Shown here: positions 54,178 to 62,531 of the stretch, one piece after another
Layout: each line of letters starts with the position of its first letter
Numbering within the stretch: the stretch's first letter is position 1
From: Mangrovicoccus sp.
Lineage (GTDB): Bacteria > Pseudomonadota > Alphaproteobacteria > Rhodobacterales > Rhodobacteraceae
DNA length: 64,000 bases
Assembly: GCA_025800345.1 (NCBI GenBank)
Contig: JAOXSB010000284.1
Span: 1 to 64,000 of the forward strand
Direction of reading: 5' to 3'
Translations under genes and position numbers: made by a program
Notes under the pieces: generated by a model
What the model was told of the DNA's origin: nothing
What the model saw: only the letters and a program-made list of their open reading frames with translations
The model's database searches: none

Positions 54178-56031
54178 TTAGCTTGGGTTTTCCGCCCGTT
54201 CCGCCAGCTCCAGCCATTCCTCTTCGGCCAAGGCGAGCTTGTCTTGCCGGGCCACCAATGCCTCAGAGGCCTTTTGGAATTTCACCGGCTCACGGGTGAA
54301 CAGCTCGGGATCGGCCATCAGCTCTTCAAGCTTGCCGATCTCCGCTTCCAAACGCTCGATCTCGCCGGGCAAGGCCTCAAGCCGGTGGCGCTCGGTAAAG
54401 CTCAGATCTGATGGTTTTGCCGCGGGTTTCGCCTCCGGCGCTGGCACCGATGTGGGCGCGGATGCAGCCTCAGCCGCTTTGGTTTTCTCGGCGGGTTTAT
54501 GAACCCCTGGCAAGCCCGGCCCCTCTGGGCGTTGGGATTGATAATCGCTCCAACCACCGGGATAGGCGATCACTTTTCCGCCGCCCTCAAAGGCCAAGGT
54601 GGTGGTGGCCACCCGATCCAGAAAATCCCGATCATGGCTGACCAGCAGCACTGTGCCCTCATAAGCGCCCAGCACATCTTGCAACAGATCTAGGGTTTCC
54701 ACATCCAAATCATTGGTGGGCTCGTCCAGCACCAACACATTGCTTGGCTTGGCCATGATCCGCGCCAACAGCAGCCGCGCCCGTTCACCGCCCGAAAGCG
54801 AACGCACCGGCGCGCGGGCCTGGCGTTCGTCAAACAGGAAATCCTTGAGATAGCCCACCACATGGCGCGGCGCGCCGCGCACCATCACCTGATCATTGCG
54901 CCCAGAAACGCCCATGGCCGGGTCCGTGGTTAGGCTGTCCCATAGGGTTTTGTCGGGATCCAGCGCCGCGCGGGCCTGATCAAACACCGCCACTTCCAGA
55001 TTGGTGCCATGGCTGATGCTGCCCGTATCCGGGGCGATCTCGCCAGTGAGCAGTTTCAAAACCGTGGTTTTTCCGGCCCCATTGGGCCCCACCAGCGCCA
55101 CGCGATCCCCGCGCATCACCCGCAAATCCAGCCCCGTCACAATCGGCCGGTCGCCCCAGGATTTGCTGATCCCGCGCGCCTCAATCACCCGCTTGCCCGA
55201 GGCCGGCCCGCTATCCAGATCCAGCGCCGCGCGGCCTTGGCGTTTGATCATCCCGGCGCGCTCGGCCCGCAAATCTTGCAGCGCCCGCACCCGGCCCATA
55301 TTGCGTTTGCGCCTGGCACTGATGCCTTCCACCGCCCAACGGGCTTCGGCCTTGATCTTGCGATCCATCTTATGGCGCGCCAGATCCTCATCGGCCCAGA
55401 TTTTATCCCGCCATTCCTCGAAATCGGCAAAGCCTTTGTCCTGGCGGCGCACTTGCCCGCGATCCACCCAAAAGGTGCCGCGGGTCAAAGCCGCAAGAAA
55501 CGCCCGGTCGTGAGAGATCACCACAAAGGCTTCTTTGCCGCTGGCAAGCCGCTCTTCGAGCCAAGCAATCGCCGCAATATCAAGATGGTTGGTGGGCTCG
55601 TCCAGCAGCATCAAATCCGGCGCTTCGGCCAGCAATTTGACCAAAGCCGCCCGGCGTTTTTCCCCGCCCGAGGCTTTTTCCACCGCCAGTTCGGGGTTCA
55701 GATCCAGCCCTTCGGCCTCGATCTCCACCCGGTAAGCCTCGGCAGGGTCCAAGCCGCTGGCCGCATATTCCCCCAAAGTGGCAAAGCCCGACAGATCCGG
55801 GTCTTGCTCCATATACCCCACAGAGATTTGTGGCGGGATCACTCGGCTGCCAGTGTCCGGCTCTACCAGACCGGCCATGACCTTCAGCAAGGTGGATTTA
55901 CCGGACCCGTTCCGGCCCACCAGAGCCAGCCGGTCCCCGGCCTGCACAATCGCATCAAGATCGGCGAAAATCGGATCACCCCCAAAGGTGAGGGAGATAT
56001 CGGAAAGCTGTAATAAAGGAGCACGGGCCAT
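54178..56031 (-). CDS. ABC-F family ATPase (Uup-like)
   Basis: This 617-residue soluble protein has two ABC domains. Domain one has GRNGSGKST, ASGGEKRRAAL and LMLLDEPTNHLD; domain two has GPNGAGKTT, LSGGERARLLL and VLVLDEPTNDLD. Between them is a linker rich in Arg/Lys (about 240-290), and after domain two a Pro/Ala stretch and coiled coil (about 540-617). No membrane helices. ABC-F proteins act on ribosomes or DNA intermediates; the C-terminal coiled coil favours Uup. The GTA cluster begins 440 bases downstream on the same strand. Confidence 0.94.
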   Translation of the reverse strand: MARAPLLQLSDISLTFGGDPIFADLDAIVQAGDRLALVGRNGSGKSTLLKVMAGLVEPDTGSRVIPPQISVGYMEQDPDLSGFATLGEYAASGLDPAEAYRVEIEAEGLDLNPELAVEKASGGEKRRAALVKLLAEAPDLMLLDEPTNHLDIAAIAWLEERLASGKEAFVVISHDRAFLAALTRGTFWVDRGQVRRQDKGFADFEEWRDKIWADEDLARHKMDRKIKAEARWAVEGISARRKRNMGRVRALQDLRAERAGMIKRQGRAALDLDSGPASGKRVIEARGISKSWGDRPIVTGLDLRVMRGDRVALVGPNGAGKTTVLKLLTGEIAPDTGSISHGTNLEVAVFDQARAALDPDKTLWDSLTTDPAMGVSGRNDQVMVRGAPRHVVGYLKDFLFDERQARAPVRSLSGGERARLLLARIMAKPSNVLVLDEPTNDLDVETLDLLQDVLGAYEGTVLLVSHDRDFLDRVATTTLAFEGGGKVIAYPGGWSDYQSQRPEGPGLPGVHKPAEKTKAAEAASAPTSVPAPEAKPAAKPSDLSFTERHRLEALPGEIERLEAEIGKLEELMADPELFTREPVKFQKASEALVARQDKLALAEEEWLELAERAENPS

Positions 56032-56048
56032 GGGCGGGGGCTAGCCTT

Positions 56049-56103
56049 GGGGCGCGGCAGGGTCAACCGCTGGCGTTAAAACCTGCCCGCCCCGAAGCGA
56101 CGC
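56049..56103 (-). terminator. hairpin between bamE and the ABC-F gene
   Basis: GGGGCGCGGCAGG (56049-56061) pairs with CCTGCCCGCCCC (56092-56103) over 12 bp with one bulged C. No T-run follows, so it may be a weak terminator or mRNA-stabilising hairpin for bamE. Confidence 0.5.
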
Positions 56104-56108
56104 CCCGG

Positions 56109-56567
56109 TTAGAGCCCTTCCAGCGGGATGCTGCCGATGCTGTCAAACAGCTGACGCACAAAGGTGGAGTTCTGCACCGCCGGGTTGGTCACCCGCCGCG
56201 ATACGGTCACCACTTGCCCATTTTCCAGCCCATAGCGCTCGATATTGGCCAAAGTGCCCGACTCGGTGAAGCTCACCGCAACGATCTCGCGTTCAAGTTC
56301 TTCAGGGGTGAAAAGCCCGCTGGTGCGATATAGGCTCGACGCGTAGAACCATGTGTTTTCATTTGAAAGACCCGAAGCTTGCGGGGTGCCGATTGCGCGG
56401 GCCACGCTTTCGCGATTGTCTTTGCCAACAGTCAGTTCTGACAAATCCAGCTCTGTTGGCGTATAGCCATAGCTGCGCATGATCGGGCTACAGGCCGAGA
56501 TGATTGCAACACAGGCACTTGCCAATATTGCTCTGCGTAAAAACGCTCTGCTGCCCGGTTTCGCCAT
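56109..56567 (-). CDS. bamE: BamE, outer-membrane assembly lipoprotein
   Basis: This 152-residue protein starts at ATG 56567, with GAGG about 7 bases before it; ATG 56588 is an alternative. The signal ends in the lipobox ISAC, so Cys is lipidated. The SmpA/OmlA fold is shown by LTVGKDNRESVARAIGTPQ and NENTWFYASSLYRTSGLF. It helps the Bam complex insert outer-membrane proteins. It is divergent from the DUF177 gene, 72 bases apart. Confidence 0.9.
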   Translation of the reverse strand: MAKPGSRAFLRRAILASACVAIISACSPIMRSYGYTPTELDLSELTVGKDNRESVARAIGTPQASGLSNENTWFYASSLYRTSGLFTPEELEREIVAVSFTESGTLANIERYGLENGQVVTVSRRVTNPAVQNSTFVRQLFDSIGSIPLEGL

Positions 56568-56639
56568 GACTGCCTCTGGATCGCTCATTGTATCGCGCAT
56601 ACAACGAAGCTTCACCATGTTTCAAGAAGAGGGCAAGGA

Positions 56640-57194
56640 ATGAACGCGCAAAACGGCGAGGGCTATATCTGGGCGGTGGCGGATCTGCCAAGACGGCGCG
56701 ATGCGCGGTTCGAGATCACCCCGGATGCGCAAAGCTGTGCGGCCCTGGCCGAAGCGATGGGTCTGGAAAGCCTCAAAAAGCTGCGTTTCGCTGGGCAATT
56801 GCGCCCCGAAGGCAAAGCCGATTGGAGGCTAGAGGCGCAGATTGGCGCCACGGTGACCCAGCCTTGCGTGGTCACGCTGGCCCCTGTGACCAGCAGAATC
56901 GATGAGCCCGTCTCGCGCCGGTTTCTTGCCAATCCCGAAGACGATCCCGCCGCCGGTTCGGAAACCGAGATGTCCATCGACGAAGGCGACGAAGCTTTGG
57001 GCCGCGAGATTGACCTATGGGCGGTGATGATCGAAGCGCTCAGCCTGGCCCTGCCCGCCTATCCCCGCGCCGATGGGGCCGCTTTGGGCAGCGCGCAATA
57101 TGCCGAACCCGGCGTCACCCCCATGAGCGATGAAGCCGCCCGGCCCTTTTCCGGTTTGGCGGATTTAAAGGCAAAACTTGAGAAAAAAGACTGA
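56640..57194 (+). CDS. DUF177 (YceD) protein
   Basis: This 184-residue protein has the DUF177 core: KLRFAGQLRPEGKADWRLEAQIGATVTQPCVVTLAPV in overlapping pieces, with the conserved Gln-Pro-Cys-Val, an acidic middle (EMSIDEGDEALGREIDLW), and LALPAYPRADG. YceD is thought to work in 23S rRNA maturation. It precedes rpmF, the usual arrangement. Confidence 0.92.
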   Translation: MNAQNGEGYIWAVADLPRRRDARFEITPDAQSCAALAEAMGLESLKKLRFAGQLRPEGKADWRLEAQIGATVTQPCVVTLAPVTSRIDEPVSRRFLANPEDDPAAGSETEMSIDEGDEALGREIDLWAVMIEALSLALPAYPRADGAALGSAQYAEPGVTPMSDEAARPFSGLADLKAKLEKKD

Positions 57195-57230
57195 CAAAGC
57201 CGGATGGCGCAAAATCCTGAAAGAAAGCTC

Positions 57231-57258
57231 TTGCGTATGGGAAAAAAACGCGTAGAAG
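57231..57258 (+). promoter_or_regulatory. possible rpmF promoter
   Basis: TTGCGT (57231-57236), a 16-base spacer and TAGAAG (57253-57258) lie about 90 bases before rpmF. The match is moderate. Confidence 0.4.
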
Positions 57259-57346
57259 TCCGGCTTCCTTTTTAAGGCCCGGCTGCCATAGGGGCACCCG
57301 GGTTCATCGTGTCGGGCCAGCGCGCCCGCTGATCCGAGGTTGAGAC

Positions 57347-57550
57347 ATGGCTGTCCCCCAGAATAAAGTCACCCGGTCCCGCCGGAACATGCGCCGCGCC
57401 CATGACGCACTTGAGGCCGGCAATCCTGCTGAATGCCCCAATTGCGGCGAGCTCAAGCGGCCCCACCATGTGTGCCCGTCTTGCGGCCATTATAACGATC
57501 AAGAGATCGTAGCTCAGGCTGACGAAATCGACATTGACGAAGACGCATAA
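57347..57550 (+). CDS. rpmF: 50S ribosomal protein L32
   Basis: This 67-residue basic protein begins [21 protein letters not shown] and carries the zinc-ribbon pair [20 protein letters not shown] with four cysteines, the typical L32 layout. GAGGTTGAG precedes ATG 57347. It is placed between the YceD gene and plsX as in many bacteria. Confidence 0.97.
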   Translation: MAVPQNKVTRSRRNMRRAHDALEAGNPAECPNCGELKRPHHVCPSCGHYNDQEIVAQADEIDIDEDA

Positions 57551-57576
57551 GCGTCTCGTTTAAGATCGGTTTGCCC

Positions 57577-58686
57577 ATGAGTCGCCTCGGCGAAGGAACA
57601 ACGACCCCTGCCCAAAACGGGCCTGTGGTGGTCTCCGTTGACGCGATGGGCGGCGATAGCGGCCCAGCCCCTGTGATCGGGGGCTTGGCGCTGGCGGCCA
57701 AAGAATATCCTGATCTAAGATTCGTCGTCTCTGGCGATGAGGCAGAGCTTGGCCGTCTGATTGCCAAGCGTCCCATCCTCAAAGACCGCTGCACCATCCG
57801 CCATGCGGAAGGTGTGGTGACGATGGATGCCAAACCCAGCCAGGTGATGCGCCATGGCAAAGGCACTTCTATGTGGGCCGCAATCGAAGCGGTGCGCGAT
57901 GGAGAGGCCTCTGTTTGCGTGTCTTGTGGCAATACTGGCGCGCTGATGGCCCTATCCATGGTGCGCCTGCGCAAGCTCAAAGGCGTGAATCGCCCGGCGA
58001 TCGCTTGCCTTTGGCCCTCGCGCAATCCCCAAGGCTTTAATGTCATGCTCGATGTGGGGGCCGATATTCGCGCCGATAGCGAGGATTTGCTGCAATATGC
58101 TCTGATGGGCGCCTCCTATGCTCGGATCGGTCTGGGGCTGGAAAAGCCGCGGGTGGGTCTGCTCAATGTGGGCACCGAAGAGCATAAAGGCCGGGCCGAG
58201 CTGAAGCTTGCCCATGACATGATCGCCGAAGCCTCGAAAGGCAATTTCGACTTCACCGGCTATGTGGAAGGCCGCGACATCCCCTCAAGCGATGTGGATG
58301 TGATCGTCACCGATGGGTTCACGGGCAATATCGCGCTGAAAACCGGCGAAGGCATTGCCGGGCTGATCCGCGAATTTCTCAGCGACGCATTCAACTATTC
58401 CATCCTGTCACGATTTGCCGCGCTTTTGGCTCTGACCTCCTTGCGGCGGCTGTCCAAACGGATTGATCCGCGGCGGGTGAATGGCGGTGTATTTCTTGGG
58501 CTCAATGGCACTGTGGTGAAATCCCACGGGGCCGCAGATGCCACCGGCGTGGCCGCAGCGCTCAAGCTCGCCAGCCAGCTTGGCCAGGCCAATTTGCCCG
58601 AAAGATTGGCAGCACGCCTTGCATCCCTTGACGGTGCGGGACATTCTGGCACGAAAATTGGGCAGAGATACGGAACACAGGCATGA
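57577..58686 (+). CDS. plsX: PlsX, phosphate acyltransferase
   Basis: About 369 residues from ATG 57577 (TTG 57571 is possible). VVVSVDAMGGDSGPAPVI at the start, SVCVSCGNTGALMALSM, GLLNVGTEEHKGRAELK and DVIVTDGFTGNIALKTGEG are PlsX hallmarks. It makes acyl phosphate from acyl-ACP, the first step of phospholipid synthesis through PlsY. Its stop overlaps the fabH start by 4 bases. Confidence 0.96.
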   Translation: MSRLGEGTTTPAQNGPVVVSVDAMGGDSGPAPVIGGLALAAKEYPDLRFVVSGDEAELGRLIAKRPILKDRCTIRHAEGVVTMDAKPSQVMRHGKGTSMWAAIEAVRDGEASVCVSCGNTGALMALSMVRLRKLKGVNRPAIACLWPSRNPQGFNVMLDVGADIRADSEDLLQYALMGASYARIGLGLEKPRVGLLNVGTEEHKGRAELKLAHDMIAEASKGNFDFTGYVEGRDIPSSDVDVIVTDGFTGNIALKTGEGIAGLIREFLSDAFNYSILSRFAALLALTSLRRLSKRIDPRRVNGGVFLGLNGTVVKSHGAADATGVAAALKLASQLGQANLPERLAARLASLDGAGHSGTKIGQRYGTQA

Positions 58687-59654
58687 CAAGGCGCGCAGTC
58701 GTCCGCGGGATCGGACATTATTTGCCAGAGCGTATTGTCCCCAATTCTGAGTTTGAAAAGACCTTAGAAACCAGCGATGAATGGATCCGCTCCCGCTCTG
58801 GGATCGAGCGGCGTCATTTCGCGGCCGAAGGTCAAACCACCTCGGATATGGCGGCACGTGCGGCGCGTGCAGCGCTTGAGGATGCAGGTCTGGCCGTGGA
58901 TCAGATCGACGCCATTGTGGTGGCCACATCCACAGCGGATCTGACCTTCCCCTCTGCGGCCACCATGGTGCAAGCTGAATTGGGCATGACCCAAGGCTTT
59001 GCCTTTGATGTGCAAGCGGTTTGTGCGGGTTTTGTGTTTGCTTTGGCCAATGCCAATGCGTTGATCCTGTCCGGCCAAGCGGATCGGGTGGTCGTGATCG
59101 GCGCCGAAACCTTCTCGCGCTTGATGGATTGGAGCGATCGGGGCACTTGCGTGCTCTTTGGCGATGGCGCGGGTGCCTTGGTGCTGGAAGCGGGCGACGG
59201 TGTTGGCAGCACCGAAGATCGCGGCATCCTTGCCTGTGATCTAAATTCCGATGGCCGTCATCGCGACATTCTTTATGTGGATGGGGGCGTGTCCACCCAT
59301 AGCACGGGCCATTTGCGCATGCAGGGCAAAGAAGTGTTCCGCCACGCGGTGGAAAAACTGGCCGCCACCGCCCATACCGCCCTGGAAAAAATCGGGCTGA
59401 GCGGCGCGGATGTGGATTGGATCGTGCCCCATCAGGCCAATCTGCGCATCATCAAAGGCACAGCGCAGCGCATGGGCGTGCCCATGGAGCGTGTGGTGGT
59501 CACCGTGCAAGATCACGGCAACACTTCGGCGGCCTCGATTCCCCTGGCGCTGTCGGTGGGCAAAGCCCGCGGTCAGATCAAAACCAATGATCTGGTGGTG
59601 GTCGAAGCCATCGGTGGCGGGTTGGCCTGGGGATCTGTGGTGCTGCGCTGGTAA
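58683..59654 (+). CDS. fabH: FabH, 3-oxoacyl-ACP synthase III
   Basis: This 323-residue thiolase-fold protein has the catalytic Cys in VQAVCAGFVFAL (about residue 113), His in VPHQANLRI and Asn in DHGNTSAASIP. It joins acetyl-CoA and malonyl-ACP to start fatty-acid synthesis. Overlaps plsX, so acyl supply and phospholipid entry are co-expressed. Confidence 0.97.
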   Translation: MTRRAVVRGIGHYLPERIVPNSEFEKTLETSDEWIRSRSGIERRHFAAEGQTTSDMAARAARAALEDAGLAVDQIDAIVVATSTADLTFPSAATMVQAELGMTQGFAFDVQAVCAGFVFALANANALILSGQADRVVVIGAETFSRLMDWSDRGTCVLFGDGAGALVLEAGDGVGSTEDRGILACDLNSDGRHRDILYVDGGVSTHSTGHLRMQGKEVFRHAVEKLAATAHTALEKIGLSGADVDWIVPHQANLRIIKGTAQRMGVPMERVVVTVQDHGNTSAASIPLALSVGKARGQIKTNDLVVVEAIGGGLAWGSVVLRW

Positions 59655-59694
59655 AGCAAAATCCCGCAAGTGCCTGACGCACAAGCCTCTGAGA

Positions 59695-59724
59695 TTGACT
59701 CGCTTTTCAGATTCGCCCTATCGT
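59695..59724 (+). promoter_or_regulatory. probable ihfA promoter
   Basis: TTGACT (59695-59700), an 18-base spacer and TATCGT (59719-59724) lie 23 bases before the ihfA start. A good -35 and a fair -10. Confidence 0.5.
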
Positions 59725-59747
59725 TTCTGGAATGATTGGAGGGCATT

Positions 59748-60047
59748 ATGGGCAAAACACTCACTCGCATGGATCTCAGCGAGGCCGTTTTCCGCGAGGT
59801 CGGTCTGTCGCGCAATGAATCCGCGCAGCTCGTGGAATCGGTTTTGGACCATATGAGCGACGCGCTGGTCGCGGGCGAGAGCGTCAAAATCTCGTCCTTT
59901 GGCACCTTCAATGTGCGCAGCAAAACCGCCCGGGTGGGCCGCAACCCGAAAACCGGCGAAGAGGTGCCAATCTCGCCACGCCGGGTGCTGACCTTTCGCC
60001 CCTCTCATTTGATGAAAGAGCGCGTCTCCCGCGGCAATCGCAGCTAA
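59748..60047 (+). CDS. ihfA: integration host factor subunit alpha
   Basis: This 99-residue protein starts at ATG 59748, after [27 protein letters not shown] at the start, [14 protein letters not shown] and the DNA-intercalating arm [23 protein letters not shown] identify IHF alpha. It bends DNA at many promoters. The merR-type gene follows after 15 bases. Confidence 0.95.
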   Translation: MGKTLTRMDLSEAVFREVGLSRNESAQLVESVLDHMSDALVAGESVKISSFGTFNVRSKTARVGRNPKTGEEVPISPRRVLTFRPSHLMKERVSRGNRS

Positions 60048-60062
60048 ACGCGGCAGGTCATT

Positions 60063-61067
60063 ATGAACAAAGCCCCCGACGCCTTTCGCACCATCAGTGA
60101 AGTCGCCGATTGGCTGGGCACACCGACCCATGTGCTGCGCTTTTGGGAAAGCCGGTTCGAACAAATCACCCCGATCAAACGCGCCGGTGGGCGGCGTTAT
60201 TACCGGATCGAGGATATGCAGCTGCTCGGGGGCATCAAAAAGCTGCTGCATGAAGATGGCCATTCCATCAAAGCGGTCCAAGAACAGCTCAATACCCATG
60301 GGGTGGCCCCGGTTATCGCCCTAAGCCCGCCGGTCACCGATGGGGCGGCGGCCGATACCGCCCCCGAGCCCGCGCCGGTTTCTGAGCCAATAGCCGATCC
60401 CGCCAAAGATCCTGCCTCGGCCTTGCAAACACCCCCGGAGTCGCCCGCTGATCTGGTCGCAAAAGATCGCGCGCCTGCGCCCGACCCGGCCCCTCAAGCA
60501 GAGCTGTTTGAAAATACAGAGCTTGAACCCAGCCCGCCAGAAGAGCCGGTGCTAGAAGAAGCCGCTGCAAAGCCTGCGCCAAAACCTGTGGCCGCGCGCA
60601 AATCCCCGCGCCGGCTCAGCGGCTTTGGCCCAAACACCACCCTGCCCGAAACCGCCGCGCCGGTCAGCGATGCCCCGGCCTTTCGCCGCCATCCCGGGCG
60701 CGGCCGCCCGGCCAAAGCCGATCCCGCGCCCGACGCCGCAAAAGAGGCCGCATCCGCTGAGGCCCCGCGCCAGGGCCTCTTCATCTATGACGACACCGCC
60801 GAACGGGTGGCCAAAACACCGCCAGAAAGCCCCGCGGAACCCACGCCGGAAACCTCAGCGCAAGCAGCGGCTATGGCCGCCCCAAGCCTGGGCGATATTT
60901 CCAGCATTCCCCAAGATCCCAGCGATGACTGCCTCGCGCCAGAGCCGCTGCCCTTGGGCGCGGAATGTCGCGCTTTGGTCGCTCTGGCCCGCGCCAGCGA
61001 TAGACCGGCCAAGCTCAGCGCGGACAGTCTCGCGCCGCTGCAAGCGCTGCGCGATCAACTCACGTGA
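60063..61067 (+). CDS. MerR family transcriptional regulator with long disordered tail
   Basis: This 334-residue protein has a MerR helix-turn-helix in residues 8-80 ([46 protein letters not shown]). The rest, about 220 residues, is rich in Pro, Ala and Glu and should be unstructured, with a short ordered-looking end ([20 protein letters not shown]). No metal-binding cysteines are seen. Signal and targets are unknown. It is co-directional with ihfA. Confidence 0.88.
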   Translation: MNKAPDAFRTISEVADWLGTPTHVLRFWESRFEQITPIKRAGGRRYYRIEDMQLLGGIKKLLHEDGHSIKAVQEQLNTHGVAPVIALSPPVTDGAAADTAPEPAPVSEPIADPAKDPASALQTPPESPADLVAKDRAPAPDPAPQAELFENTELEPSPPEEPVLEEAAAKPAPKPVAARKSPRRLSGFGPNTTLPETAAPVSDAPAFRRHPGRGRPAKADPAPDAAKEAASAEAPRQGLFIYDDTAERVAKTPPESPAEPTPETSAQAAAMAAPSLGDISSIPQDPSDDCLAPEPLPLGAECRALVALARASDRPAKLSADSLAPLQALRDQLT

Positions 61068-61149
61068 CAAAATTATTTTCAGCTTACCCACAGATCTGTG
61101 CCGTTTTCGCCTTGCTCCCCCCGGCCTGCCTGATTAAGACGCACCTCGT

Positions 61150-61227
61150 CGGGCCATGGCGCAGCCTGGTTAGCGCGTCCGTCTGGGGGACGGAAGGTCG
61201 TGAGTTCGAATCTCGCTGGCCCGACCA
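61150..61227 (+). tRNA. tRNA-Pro(GGG)
   Basis: Acceptor arms CGGGCCA (61150-61156) and TGGCCCG (61217-61223) pair perfectly. The D stem is GCGC/GCGC, the anticodon stem TCCGT/ACGGA with loop CTGGGGG, giving anticodon GGG. The T arm is GTGAG-TTCGAAT-CTCGC. Discriminator A and an encoded CCA follow. It reads the proline codon CCC. Confidence 0.96.
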
Positions 61228-61276
61228 TTACACCGCACCGTCCGGTGCCGCGCTTTCGCGCTGACGGATCTACATC

Positions 61277-62401
61277 ATGTCTTATCCCCCTGAAAACACC
61301 CAACAAGCTTCTGGCGTTCTTTCCGACACCGCATTGCGCGGGTTGTTGGATCAAGGGGTGATTTCCGCCCAAACCCCAGTGGAAGACGGGCAAATTCAGC
61401 CCGCTTCGCTGGATTTGCGCTTGGGCAGCAAAGCCATCCGTTTGCGCGCCTCTTTCCTGGCAGGGCCCGAGGCCAAGGTTGCCGACCGGCTTGATGATCT
61501 GGCCATGCACAGCATTGATCTCAGTGATGGGGCGGTGCTGGAAAAGGGCTGTGTCTATCTGGTGCCCTTGCAAGAGCATCTGGATCTGCCCAGCGATCTT
61601 TCCGCGGTGGCCAATGCCAAAAGCTCGGCCGGGCGGCTTGATCTGCTCACCCGCACGGTCACCGATCAAGGGGTGGAATTTGACCGCATCCCTGCCGGTT
61701 ACACCGGCCCGCTTTATGCAGAGATCTGCCCCCGCAGCTTTTCGGTGCTGGTGCGCCCGGGCATGCGGCTGAACCAATTGCGCCTGCGCCGGGGGCAAGC
61801 GGTGCTAAGCGATGAGGCCCTGCGCGCGCTGCATGCCAAAGATCCTTTGGTGGCCAGCGATGCGGGGATTGCCGCCCATATCGAAGAGGGTTTGGGCTTT
61901 TCCGTGGATCTTGCAGCGGCCCGGCCCGGCGCGCCGGTGGGCTATCGCGCCAAAGCCCATACGGGCGTGCTCGATCTGGACCGGATCGGCGCCTATGACC
62001 CGCTGGAATTTTGGGATCCGCTCTATGCGCCCCAAGGCCGTTTGATCCTAGATCCCGGCGCGTTCTACATTCTGGTATCCCGCGAAGCGGTGCATATCCC
62101 GGCCGATTGCGCCGCAGAAATGGCCCCCTATCTGGCGTTGGTGGGCGAGTTTCGGGTGCATTATGCGGGGTTTTTCGATCCTGGCTTTGGCGCGGCCCAA
62201 GCGGGCGGCGCGGGTGCGCGCGGGGTGCTCGAAGTGCGCTGCCATGAGGCGCCTTTCGTGCTGGAACACGGCCAGCGCGTGGGCCGGTTGGTCTATGAAC
62301 GCATGGCCGCGCCGCCCGCGCGGCTTTATGGGGCGGATTTGGCGTCGAATTATCAAGGCCAAGGGCTGAAACTGGCCAAGCAATTCCGCGCCCCAGACTG
62401 A
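61277..62401 (+). CDS. dcd: dCTP deaminase, long two-domain form
   Basis: This 374-residue protein is about twice the length of enteric Dcd and fits the long alphaproteobacterial form with two dUTPase-like repeats. The first repeat has QPASLDLRLGSKAIRLRASF, ANAKSSAGRLDLLTRTVTD and FDRIPAGYTGPLYAEICPRSF; the second begins near residue 205. It converts dCTP to dUTP. It lies just after tRNA-Pro. Confidence 0.92.
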   Translation: MSYPPENTQQASGVLSDTALRGLLDQGVISAQTPVEDGQIQPASLDLRLGSKAIRLRASFLAGPEAKVADRLDDLAMHSIDLSDGAVLEKGCVYLVPLQEHLDLPSDLSAVANAKSSAGRLDLLTRTVTDQGVEFDRIPAGYTGPLYAEICPRSFSVLVRPGMRLNQLRLRRGQAVLSDEALRALHAKDPLVASDAGIAAHIEEGLGFSVDLAAARPGAPVGYRAKAHTGVLDLDRIGAYDPLEFWDPLYAPQGRLILDPGAFYILVSREAVHIPADCAAEMAPYLALVGEFRVHYAGFFDPGFGAAQAGGAGARGVLEVRCHEAPFVLEHGQRVGRLVYERMAAPPARLYGADLASNYQGQGLKLAKQFRAPD

Positions 62402-62531
62402 TCCGCGCCAGCGAAAAAGCCCCAGACCTTTAAAATTCAGCACATCTTTTCCGGCGCGAAAGACTCGGCACTCACCGAGCTTTAAGCCTTGGCTGCCACA
62501 TAGCCCAGAGCAGTCAACCGGAGCGTGTCTT

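Noticed and set aside
61150-61227. tRNA-Pro as an attachment site for an element
   Set aside because: No integrase nearby and no repeated tRNA 3' end found in the flanking sequence; the neighbours are housekeeping genes.
61079-61798. 239-codon - strand frame running through tRNA-Pro and into dcd
   Set aside because: It would read through a perfect tRNA gene and lies opposite a well-supported enzyme.
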